A stretch of DNA of 64,000 nucleotides from Chryseosolibacter sp040902445 (GTDB taxonomy: Bacteria; Bacteroidota; Bacteroidia; Cytophagales; Cyclobacteriaceae). Numbering within the stretch: the first letter of the stretch is position 1; each line of letters begins with the position of its first letter. The stretch spans positions 6,195 through 70,194 of the forward strand of contig JBBDXJ010000302.1 in NCBI GenBank assembly GCA_040902445.1. The letters are read 5' to 3'. The translations under genes and the position numbers were made by a program. Below, one piece after another: positions 1 through 7,898 of the stretch. Under the pieces are notes generated by a model. The model had not been told where the DNA came from. It saw only the letters and a program-made list of their open reading frames with translations, and made no database searches.

Positions 1-2
1 TT

Positions 3-1406
3 ACCTATCATGTCTACCGATATATGGAGATCGCCGGATTGGATTCAAAACCTGAGTTTTCAGATGTTAAAGGCCTGGTCCTTCATTCAAACGTTACCGA
101 TAGAAATAGTTTCTCGAGTTCTGTAAAGCTATTGAATTCAATTCAAGAAGCTACTGAAAGGACGTTTCTTTCAAACCTCGTCAGCGTTCAGTCTGATTGT
201 GCGGCAAGAGAGAAATTCGGATATGGGGGTGACCTGAATGCGACCAGTGAGTCATTTATCTGCAATTTTGATATGCAGGCGTTTTACCGCAAAACGATTT
301 ATGACTGGGTGGATGCCATGAATGATTCTTCATTTGTAGATACGGCCCCTTTTGCAGGAGTGAAATACTGTGGAATTAGCTGGGAGTCCGCGTTCCTGAC
401 TACCCAGTATTTCCTGTATCTCTACTACAACGACACAGAGATTATCACGGAGCTCTATGCATTGAATAACCAATGGATGGATAAAGTTGCCAGGATTCAT
501 CCGGGAGGAATGGTAGATGAGGGCCTCAGCGATCATGAATCATTGGAGCCGGTTCCTGTAGAATTGACAGGAACAACTCATTATATTCAGTGCGCCCGCA
601 TCATGGAGAAATTTGCTTCAATGATGGGAGACAAAGAAAAAGAGAAGAAATATCATCAACTGGCTGACAAGCTGGTAAAACTAGTCAGAGATAAATTTTG
701 GGATCGTCCGGTAAAAGAAAAAATCAACAGGCAAACACTGTTCTCTACATTACTTTATCACGGAATCGTACCCAACGATGAAATGGAAGCAGCAATAGAT
801 TCTCTGTTAAATGCAGTTCGGAATGGCCCCTCGGGACACTTCAATACCGGTATTTTTGGGACCAAGTACATTCTTGAGACCCTCTCTGAATATGTATCCC
901 CTGAAAGCGTTTTTGAGATTGTGAACAGCACGGCCTATCCGGGTTGGGGTTTTATGATCGATAACGGGGCAACTACCATTTGGGAAACCTGGAAAGAGAG
1001 CGATGATACTTTCTCCAATTGTCATCCCATGTTCGGAACCGTTACGGAATGGTATTACCGGTGGCTGGGCGGAATTCGTCCGGACCCGGAAAACCCTGGT
1101 TTCAAAGCGTTTGTTTTAGCTCCCTCAACTCCAAAAGGTCTCAGGTTTGTCAATTGCACGTATCATTCTCCATACGGCCCCATTGTATCCAACTGGAAAG
1201 AGGTGCACCAGGGTACTTACCAATATGAAATTACTATCCCCGGTGCAAGTGTGGCAAATATTAAATTACCCATGGATCAATCACAAACCATAGCAATTAA
1301 AAGCAAGCACGATAATATCAATCCCGAAAAGATTCAAGGGCTGCAAACAGGGAATTTCAGATTGGGCGGAGGAGAATACATCGTGACCATTTCGCCGGAG
1401 AATTGA
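3..1406 (+). CDS. Alpha-L-rhamnosidase (GH78), 5' end outside window
   Basis: C-terminal part of a GH78 alpha-L-rhamnosidase, an inverting enzyme that removes terminal rhamnose from glycans. The frame is open back to base 3 (TYHVYRYMEIAGL), which matches the strand just before the GH78 (alpha/alpha)6 barrel, so the Met at base 24 is internal and the real start is upstream of the window. The barrel carries the family signature SDCAAREKFGYGGD and, further on, GATTIWETW followed by MFGTVTEWYYRWLGGI. The last ~100 residues form the C-terminal beta-sandwich. The sulfatase genes begin 12 bp downstream on the same strand, so it probably belongs to the same transcription unit. Rhamnosidase next to several sulfatases is seen in loci for sulfated rhamnose-rich glycans such as ulvan; that substrate is inference. 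Family assignment is firm. Confidence 0.9.
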   Translation, partial: TYHVYRYMEIAGLDSKPEFSDVKGLVLHSNVTDRNSFSSSVKLLNSIQEATERTFLSNLVSVQSDCAAREKFGYGGDLNATSESFICNFDMQAFYRKTIYDWVDAMNDSSFVDTAPFAGVKYCGISWESAFLTTQYFLYLYYNDTEIITELYALNNQWMDKVARIHPGGMVDEGLSDHESLEPVPVELTGTTHYIQCARIMEKFASMMGDKEKEKKYHQLADKLVKLVRDKFWDRPVKEKINRQTLFSTLLYHGIVPNDEMEAAIDSLLNAVRNGPSGHFNTGIFGTKYILETLSEYVSPESVFEIVNSTAYPGWGFMIDNGATTIWETWKESDDTFSNCHPMFGTVTEWYYRWLGGIRPDPENPGFKAFVLAPSTPKGLRFVNCTYHSPYGPIVSNWKEVHQGTYQYEITIPGASVANIKLPMDQSQTIAIKSKHDNINPEKIQGLQTGNFRLGGGEYIVTISPEN

Positions 1407-1418
1407 ATAAAGTATTGA

Positions 1419-3056
1419 ATGGATAAATCAAAATCAGGAATGATGAAAAGGATAGTAAATTTCACGCTGTTGAGTATTTCAATTTTCTTCTTTGGCTCAT
1501 GTCTGGCGCCTGAAGAAAAAAAGACACCCAAAACACCAAACATTCTGTTTATCATGTCTGATGATCATGCTTATCAGGCGATCAGTGCGTATTCAGACCA
1601 ATTGATAAGAACACCCAATATTGATCGAATCGCCAGAGAAGGTATGTTATTTACCAATGCCTGTGTTACCAATTCAATTTGCGCGCCATCCAGGGCTACC
1701 ATTCTCACTGGGAAGCACACGCATATCAATGGTAAAATTGACAATATCATGCCGTTCGATACCACCCAAATAACATTTCCGCAGTTATTTCAAAAAGCAG
1801 GATATGAAACGGCCATATTCGGCAAACTGCATTTTGGAAACAATCCGAAGGGTGTAGATGACTTCATGATTTTGCCAGGACAGGGCAATTATATCAATCC
1901 CAAGTTCATCACCCCAACGGGAGATACTACCATTACAGGATATGTGACTGATATTATCACTGACCTTACGCTCAACTGGCTGGATAAGAAAAGAAATAAA
2001 GAAAAGCCATTTTTGATGATGTACCTGCACAAGGCGCCACACCGTGCATGGTGGCCGAGTCCTGAAAAATTCAGGACATTTTCCAGAAAAAAGTTTCCCG
2101 AACCTGAAAGCTTGTTTGATGACTACAAGAATCGAGGAGCAGCGGCGAGAAACGCCGAAATGACCATATCGGATGAAATGCTCCTTAGCTATGATAATAA
2201 AGTCCTTCCTGAGGTCATTGATGAATTGGGGATCACCGATGATCCAAGAAACAGGAGCTATTTCGAAGGCAGTGAGTTTCCACGGATCAATGAGGCGCAA
2301 AGCATTCTGTATCAGCCAATCTTAGATTCTATTTCCAATGAGTTCAAAACTCGTTGGCCTTCAATGAGCGAAAAAGAAAAAAGAAGCTGGAAGTATCAAC
2401 GGTATATGCAGGATTATTTAGGGTGCATTTCTTCAGTGGACGATAATGTGGGCAAAGTGCTCAACTACCTGGATGAAAGTGGATTGGCGGAAAATACCAT
2501 AGTGATATATACTTCCGACCAGGGGTTTTATCTCGGGGAGCATGGTTGGTTTGACAAGCGGTTTATCTACGACGAATCTTTCAAGACACCGTTGCTGATT
2601 CGTTGGCCGAACGTAATCACTGCAGGCACTACAAATGATGAGATGGTTCAAAACCTCGATTTTGCTCAAACCTTGTTGGAAGCCGCGCAGATTACAGCTC
2701 CGGACGACATGCAGGGAGAAAGCCTGATCCCTCTTTTAAAAGGCGATACGGCCAGTTGGACCCGCGAAGCGGTGTACTATCAATATTATGAGTACCCAGG
2801 CCCCCACATGGTCAAAAGACATTACGGCATTGTGACAAAAGACTATAAACTGGTTCACTTTTATTATGATATAGACGAATGGGAATTATACGACCGGAAA
2901 AAAGACCAGCAGGAAATGACCAATGTCTATAACGATCCCGCCTATGCGGAAATCGTCACTAAACTACATCAGGAGTTAAAAGAATTGAGAACAAAATACA
3001 AAGACTCGCCGGAGTTGGATGAAAAGTATATCCAAATCTATAAAGACGGAAATTAA
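1419..3056 (+). CDS. Lipoprotein sulfatase (FGly motif CAPSR)
   Basis: Formylglycine-dependent type I sulfatase of the alkaline phosphatase superfamily, hydrolysing sulfate esters or sulfamates on glycans. Counting from 1419: lipobox FFFGSC with Cys28, metal-binding Asp pair MSDDH at 48-49, and the modified cysteine in ICAPSRATILTGKH at Cys88, giving a canonical C-x-P-S-R. Later segments include the HKAPHRAWWP substrate-pocket strand and YTSDQGFYLGEHGW near the C-terminal metal site. At 545 aa it is longer than many S1 sulfatases because of an inserted segment around residues 215-320. The AGGA before ATGATG suggests translation may actually begin at 1440, giving a shorter signal peptide. It is the first of three sulfatase genes in a row. 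The subfamily and linkage cannot be set by eye. Confidence 0.92.
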   Translation: MDKSKSGMMKRIVNFTLLSISIFFFGSCLAPEEKKTPKTPNILFIMSDDHAYQAISAYSDQLIRTPNIDRIAREGMLFTNACVTNSICAPSRATILTGKHTHINGKIDNIMPFDTTQITFPQLFQKAGYETAIFGKLHFGNNPKGVDDFMILPGQGNYINPKFITPTGDTTITGYVTDIITDLTLNWLDKKRNKEKPFLMMYLHKAPHRAWWPSPEKFRTFSRKKFPEPESLFDDYKNRGAAARNAEMTISDEMLLSYDNKVLPEVIDELGITDDPRNRSYFEGSEFPRINEAQSILYQPILDSISNEFKTRWPSMSEKEKRSWKYQRYMQDYLGCISSVDDNVGKVLNYLDESGLAENTIVIYTSDQGFYLGEHGWFDKRFIYDESFKTPLLIRWPNVITAGTTNDEMVQNLDFAQTLLEAAQITAPDDMQGESLIPLLKGDTASWTREAVYYQYYEYPGPHMVKRHYGIVTKDYKLVHFYYDIDEWELYDRKKDQQEMTNVYNDPAYAEIVTKLHQELKELRTKYKDSPELDEKYIQIYKDGN

Positions 3057-3072
3057 GAAATATCACCGATCA

Positions 3073-4545
3073 ATGACAAAATTTGAAAAGAATGTTGAAC
3101 CAACGAGGGATTTAGCGGCCATTGTGTTATGCTTTGTTCTGGCTGGAATTCTTTTTGGTTGTGAGTCTTCGCAAAATGACACGGGTGGGTATGAGCCTTT
3201 AAATGTATTGCTAATAACAGCAGACGATCTTAATTACAATTCGGTGGGAGCCTATGGGTGTGCTGTTCCCAATATTACTCCAAATATAGATAAGCTCGCC
3301 AGGGAGGGGGTGCGGTTTTTCAATGCGTATGTCAATATTGCTATATGCCAACCTAGCCGTCAATCCATTTTGACAGGAAGATATCCGCATCGAAACGGCG
3401 CCCTGGGGTTTGAACCAATTGACCGGTCAATCAGTACTTTGCCGGAACTATTGAATAAAGTTGGGTATCTGAATGGTATTATCGGGAAGGAGGAACACCT
3501 GAAACCGATGGATAAATTTTATTGGGATTTCTGTATACGGGAAGAAGACGTCGCATCCGGATTAGGCATAGGCAGGAATCCGGATCTTTATTATCAGTAT
3601 ACAACGAAATTCCTTTCAAAGGCATTGAAGGAGGGCAAGCCATTCTTTTTGATGGCAAACACACATGATCCTCACCGGCCCTTTGCCGGAAGTGATGAAG
3701 AAATGACTTATTGGGGGGATGATCTGCCGAAACTCACAAGAAAAATTTCTTCTCAGGAAGTTACTCTACCCGGTTTTCTTCCTGACCTACCGGAGGTGAG
3801 AAAGGAAATGGCGGAATACTATACCTCCGTTTATCGGTGTGACCAATCAGTAGGGGGCATACTGAAAGCGCTTGATGAAAGCGGTTTTGCTGACAACACC
3901 ATTGTTATGTTTATCAGTGATAACGGGATATCTATGCCGTTTGCCAAAGGGAACTGTTACCTGAATAGTAATAAAACCCCATGGATAATACGGTGGCCCG
4001 GGCAATTACAAGCAAATAGTGTGGACAGTACGCATTTCATTTCCGGAATCGATTTTATGCCCACCATCCTTCATGCTCTCCATCTTTCAGAGGTCGCAGA
4101 CATGGATGGGTATTCCTTTCTCCCGGTTTTAAAAGGCCAGGAGCAAAAGCAGAGGAACGTTGTATTCACGCAACTGCACAAATTATTCTCCGGAAAGGAA
4201 TATCCTATGCGTTGTGTCCAACGTGGAAATTACGGATACATCGTCAATTTTTGGTCAGATGGTGACTTTTCTTTTACAGGAGAAGCTTTAAGTGGCAGAA
4301 CCTTTAAAGCGATGAGTCATGCAGCATCGTCCGATGAGCAAATTGCTGAAAGAATTAATTTATTCAAATTCAGGGTGAGTGAAGAGCTCTACGATTTTAG
4401 GAACGACCCGGACGGACTGATAAATCTAAGCGACAACCCTGATCTCCTGGAGGAGAAAAAGAGGTTAAAGGAGTTGCTGTATGCCGAAATGAAAAGAACC
4501 GATGATCCGTTGCGCGAAGAATTCGCTGAAAGGTTCATGGATTGA
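3073..4545 (+). CDS. Lipoprotein sulfatase (FGly motif CQPSR)
   Basis: Second type I sulfatase. The open frame reaches back to 3019, inside the previous gene, but the ATG at 3073 starts a clean lipoprotein signal (hydrophobic stretch then LFGC, Cys30) 16 bp after the preceding stop, so I use it. Metal-binding Asp pair is in ITADDLN (51-52) and the formylglycine cysteine is Cys92 in ICQPSRQSILTGRY. Next come NTHDPHRPF (substrate and metal pocket) and FISDNGISMPFAKGN (second metal half-site). The Gln after the Cys and the FAKGN ending resemble heparan N-sulfatase-like members, but assignment to a sulfamidase is only a suggestion. The 490-aa length is normal for the family. Confidence 0.9.
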   Translation: MTKFEKNVEPTRDLAAIVLCFVLAGILFGCESSQNDTGGYEPLNVLLITADDLNYNSVGAYGCAVPNITPNIDKLAREGVRFFNAYVNIAICQPSRQSILTGRYPHRNGALGFEPIDRSISTLPELLNKVGYLNGIIGKEEHLKPMDKFYWDFCIREEDVASGLGIGRNPDLYYQYTTKFLSKALKEGKPFFLMANTHDPHRPFAGSDEEMTYWGDDLPKLTRKISSQEVTLPGFLPDLPEVRKEMAEYYTSVYRCDQSVGGILKALDESGFADNTIVMFISDNGISMPFAKGNCYLNSNKTPWIIRWPGQLQANSVDSTHFISGIDFMPTILHALHLSEVADMDGYSFLPVLKGQEQKQRNVVFTQLHKLFSGKEYPMRCVQRGNYGYIVNFWSDGDFSFTGEALSGRTFKAMSHAASSDEQIAERINLFKFRVSEELYDFRNDPDGLINLSDNPDLLEEKKRLKELLYAEMKRTDDPLREEFAERFMD

Positions 4546-4578
4546 TATCATTGATAGCACCACAATAACTTTTTTTAC

Positions 4579-5988
4579 ATGAAATTACGAAAAATGTCAA
4601 AGGCAGTCATCCGGATTGTATTTATTGGCTTTGTGCTTATGTTCCAGGCCTGTGGTCAAATACACACCGCTGAAGAAAAAAAACCGAATATTATTTTTAT
4701 TCTCACCGACGACCAGCGATGGGATGCGCTTGGGTATGCTGGTAATACAATAATTCAGACGCCCAACATGGATGCCCTGGCGAGAAATGGTCTCTATTTT
4801 AAGAACGCTTTTGTAACGACTCCAATTTGTGCTGCCAGCAGAGCTTCTTTGCTCACAGGACTATATGAACGCACGCATAACTATACATTTGGAAGGCCCA
4901 ACCTGAAGGATGAGTATATGTATCATAGTTATCCGTATTTACTTAGAAAAGCGGGCTACAGGACTGGTTTTGTGGGGAAGTTTGGGGTGAAGGTCAATGA
5001 AGGGATTGAAGATTCCTTGTTTAATAAAAGCGTTAAAACCGGCTTCCCGTACCTAAAAGACGTTGACGGAAAGCAAATACACCTGGCAGATCTCAACGGA
5101 AATCATGCCATTGATTTTATCAAGGCAAATAAGGAAAGCCCTTTCTGCCTTTCATTGTCTTTCTGGTCTCCGCATGCCGATGACGGAGCAGAGGAGCAGT
5201 ATTTCTGGGCTGATTACACTGACAGTCTATATGCAGACGTGGATATACCCTTACCGGAAACAGCAGATCCCGCTTTTTTTGAGGCATTGCCCGAATTTCT
5301 GAAAACAAGCATGAACCGGAAAAGATGGTATTGGCGATTTGATACCCCCGAAAAACGCCAGCGAATGATCAAAGGGTACTATAGAATGATCAGTACAGTT
5401 GACAGCGTGATCGGGAGGATACAGAACACCCTGAAAGAGGAAGGACTGGCAGAAAATACCGTGATTATATTCATGGGTGATAACGGCTACTTCTTGGGAG
5501 AAAGAGGCTACGCCGGTAAATGGACCTTACACGAACATTCTATCAGGGTGCCACTGATGATATACGATCCCAGGCAGCCTGCCGCTGAAAGAAGCAAATC
5601 TTTTGAGGAGATGGTCTTGAATGTGGACGTTACACCTACCATTCTCAGGCTTGCGGGTGTTGATGTCCCCGAAACTTACCATGGGAAGAGCCTGACTGCC
5701 TTTTACGGACAACCTCCGGAAAAGTGGCGATCATCTGTGTTTTTAGAACACCGGCTGGAGGGGAACCCTCTTTTAATAAAGACAGATGGTATCAGGGACG
5801 AGACCTGGAAATTCATCAGGTACGACGATCATCCTGAATTCATTGAATTATATAGCCATCATAAGGACCCAATGGAGACAAAAAACCTGGCCTATGACCG
5901 GGAGTATGCTGGGATGGTTAGTCACTATCAAAGTCTATGTGATTCTATTGCCAGAAAATTCATGTCTGACCGGGTAAAGGGGGAATGA
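4579..5988 (+). CDS. Lipoprotein sulfatase (variant FGly motif CAASR)
   Basis: Third consecutive type I sulfatase, 469 aa. Lipobox MFQAC with Cys25, Asp pair in ILTDDQRWDALG (44-45), and the modified cysteine at Cys84 in ICAASRASLLTG. The Pro of the usual C-x-P-S-R is Ala here. C-x-A-S-R sulfatases are known and still recognised by formylglycine-generating enzyme, so this is a variant rather than a defect. The C-terminal metal site is FMGDNGYFLGERGYAGKWTLHEHSIRVPLMIYDPR, typical of the choline-sulfatase/iduronate-sulfatase-like branch. The gap to the upstream sulfatase is 33 bp, so co-transcription is likely. No anaerobic sulfatase-maturing enzyme or FGE gene lies in this window, so the activator must be elsewhere. 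Confidence 0.9.
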   Translation: MKLRKMSKAVIRIVFIGFVLMFQACGQIHTAEEKKPNIIFILTDDQRWDALGYAGNTIIQTPNMDALARNGLYFKNAFVTTPICAASRASLLTGLYERTHNYTFGRPNLKDEYMYHSYPYLLRKAGYRTGFVGKFGVKVNEGIEDSLFNKSVKTGFPYLKDVDGKQIHLADLNGNHAIDFIKANKESPFCLSLSFWSPHADDGAEEQYFWADYTDSLYADVDIPLPETADPAFFEALPEFLKTSMNRKRWYWRFDTPEKRQRMIKGYYRMISTVDSVIGRIQNTLKEEGLAENTVIIFMGDNGYFLGERGYAGKWTLHEHSIRVPLMIYDPRQPAAERSKSFEEMVLNVDVTPTILRLAGVDVPETYHGKSLTAFYGQPPEKWRSSVFLEHRLEGNPLLIKTDGIRDETWKFIRYDDHPEFIELYSHHKDPMETKNLAYDREYAGMVSHYQSLCDSIARKFMSDRVKGE

Positions 5989-6522
5989 AGCGGCACATTA
6001 TCCCATCTGTGGATAAAGAACATTGAAGAGGACGATAGGTTTATTCCTCGGAGGAGATCCGTAAAGACTCTTATTTCGATTATATAACAAAGAATGACTA
6101 TTGCTTCCGGAGGATTCAAGCTAGATACAACAAAAATTAATGAGTGATGACCGCTCCTGGAACCCAGTTAATAGTCTTGAAAACTCAGTAATGAATACCC
6201 TGATAAAAGACATGCTATTCCTACATCTTAACAAATAGCGATATTATCTTAACCTAAGGATTTTACCTTATTTTTCTAATGGTTATTTTTATCATGCAAT
6301 GACATGCCGGTAAAAGCGACCCGAAAAATAATTATATCCCTATATTGTAATCGTCACGAGAAGACCTAAGGCAGTGAGGAAAGATGTGGATGGCATCCCG
6401 GTGAATGTATTGAGTGATGAATGGCACATCCCGGGAGAGATTCAATAGCCAAAACGCGGGATGCCCGTCATGAACTTCAATTCGCTTTAAAGATGAAATG
6501 AAAATAATTCAATTAATAGAAT
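5989..6522. other. Intergenic region between sulfatases and aminopeptidases
   Basis: About 530 bp without a convincing gene. A short reading frame at about 6349-6449 (VIVTRRPKAV then DGIPVNVLSDEWHIPGEIQ, stop) looks coding in composition and may be a remnant, but I do not recognise it. No terminator hairpin or clear Bacteroidota -33/-7 promoter was found by eye, although the promoter of the following gene must lie here. Confidence 0.35.
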
Positions 6523-7890
6523 ATGAAAGAATCCATTCCGCATTGTATGTTTAAGGTCATTATCTTTTTTCTTTTTTTTACCTTTTCAGCCACTGCTCAT
6601 TCGCAGCTTTTATTCGAAAGGGAAGAGTTCGCCGGCCGTCGCGACAAGCTTATGGAAAAGATAGGCAATGCCATACTGGTTATCCGTGGTGCCAGCATGC
6701 CAACCGGTTATACACAGTTTTACCAATATAATGATCTGATGTACCTTACGGGAGTTGAGCTTCCTGGCATAACGTTGCTCATGGACGGCAAGACCGGTGA
6801 AGCTTATCTTTTTATTTCTGTTACTGAAGAGGAAGCTAAGGCAGAAGGCTTCAACCTGCAACTTGTGAAGGATCCGAAAGGCGTAACAGGCATTGAAAAT
6901 ATATATTCGCGGGAAGAACTCACCGCTGTACTGACGCGGAAGATATCTGAGAGGGGTATTGTTTACGCCCCGTTTTCACCAAATGAATTGATGACGGAAG
7001 TTTCAAAGGAAAAGCGTAATATTATTTTAGAAACGATAACGAATGAAGAATGGGACGGGAGAGTATCTGAGGAGATGCAGTTTGTAAATAACCTTAAAAA
7101 GAAATTTCCCAATGCTGTGATAAGGGATTGCTCACCTCTGATCTGGGATCTAAGGAAGATTAAATCCGAGGCGGAAATTGCAGTCATGCGTGAGGCAGGA
7201 AGGGTCGGGGTGGAGGCACATAAAGCAGTTATGAAGGCCACAGGAGTAAATGTTACGGAAAAATACCTCGCTAACCTTTTTGAGTATACCTGCCAAAAGG
7301 ATGGTGCGTCCGGTTTAGGCTATTATTCTATACTCATGTCAGGTACAAACCACGCATATGGCCATTATCATACTTATAACCGAACCCTCGAGAACGGGGA
7401 TTTTGTTATCCTCGATGCCGGCCCTGACTATCAATACTATGATGTCGATATTTCAACTACCTTTCCCGCTAACGGTAAATTTAGTCACAAGCAAGAAGAA
7501 GGTTATGCGTTGGCCCTGCTTGTGCATGAAACGTGTCTCAAATCATATAGGCCGGGGATAACCCTTGCCGATGTGGGCCGCAAGATAAAAGAAGCGTTGG
7601 CCAGGAATGGATACGACCCGGATGACAGCAGATTCAGCAGTTGGTATAAATATGGGGGATATAACCATTCAATAGGTATGGCTGTGCATGACGGTATGGG
7701 TACCTTTGCGGGAGCGGATGAGATCTTAAAGACGGGATTTGTTTTTGCATGTGATATTATCACGAAGGTCGATTCCGTAACCAGCGTAAGAATTGAAGAC
7801 ACTGTTCTCATTACAGAGGATGGTTGTGAAGTACTATCAAAAGGGCTGCCGAGGACAATCGACGAAATTGAATCATTTATGGATAGATAG
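6523..7890 (+). CDS. Secreted Xaa-Pro aminopeptidase-like M24B peptidase
   Basis: Peptidase of the M24B family (aminopeptidase P), which cleaves the bond between an N-terminal residue and proline. An uncleaved Sec signal (FFLFFTFSATAHSQ) predicts export to the periplasm. The N-terminal creatinase-like domain (about 30-190) includes NDLMYLTGVELPG. The pita-bread domain has the metal ligands VILDAGPDY, DVDISTTFPANGKF, NHSIGMAVHDG and RIEDTVLI. The first C-terminal Glu ligand (normally in a TIEPG segment) aligns with FACDII, so Asp replaces Glu; a single-carbon shortening could keep or change metal binding. 455 aa is normal. It lies 8 bp upstream of an M1 aminopeptidase gene, suggesting a two-gene peptide-digesting operon. 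Confidence 0.85.
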   Translation: MKESIPHCMFKVIIFFLFFTFSATAHSQLLFEREEFAGRRDKLMEKIGNAILVIRGASMPTGYTQFYQYNDLMYLTGVELPGITLLMDGKTGEAYLFISVTEEEAKAEGFNLQLVKDPKGVTGIENIYSREELTAVLTRKISERGIVYAPFSPNELMTEVSKEKRNIILETITNEEWDGRVSEEMQFVNNLKKKFPNAVIRDCSPLIWDLRKIKSEAEIAVMREAGRVGVEAHKAVMKATGVNVTEKYLANLFEYTCQKDGASGLGYYSILMSGTNHAYGHYHTYNRTLENGDFVILDAGPDYQYYDVDISTTFPANGKFSHKQEEGYALALLVHETCLKSYRPGITLADVGRKIKEALARNGYDPDDSRFSSWYKYGGYNHSIGMAVHDGMGTFAGADEILKTGFVFACDIITKVDSVTSVRIEDTVLITEDGCEVLSKGLPRTIDEIESFMDR

Positions 7891-7898
7891 TCACACCG

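Noticed and set aside
3019..3072. Upstream extension of the second sulfatase
   Set aside because: It would overlap the preceding gene by 38 bp and put a long basic segment before the lipoprotein signal; the ATG at 3073 gives a normal signal peptide.
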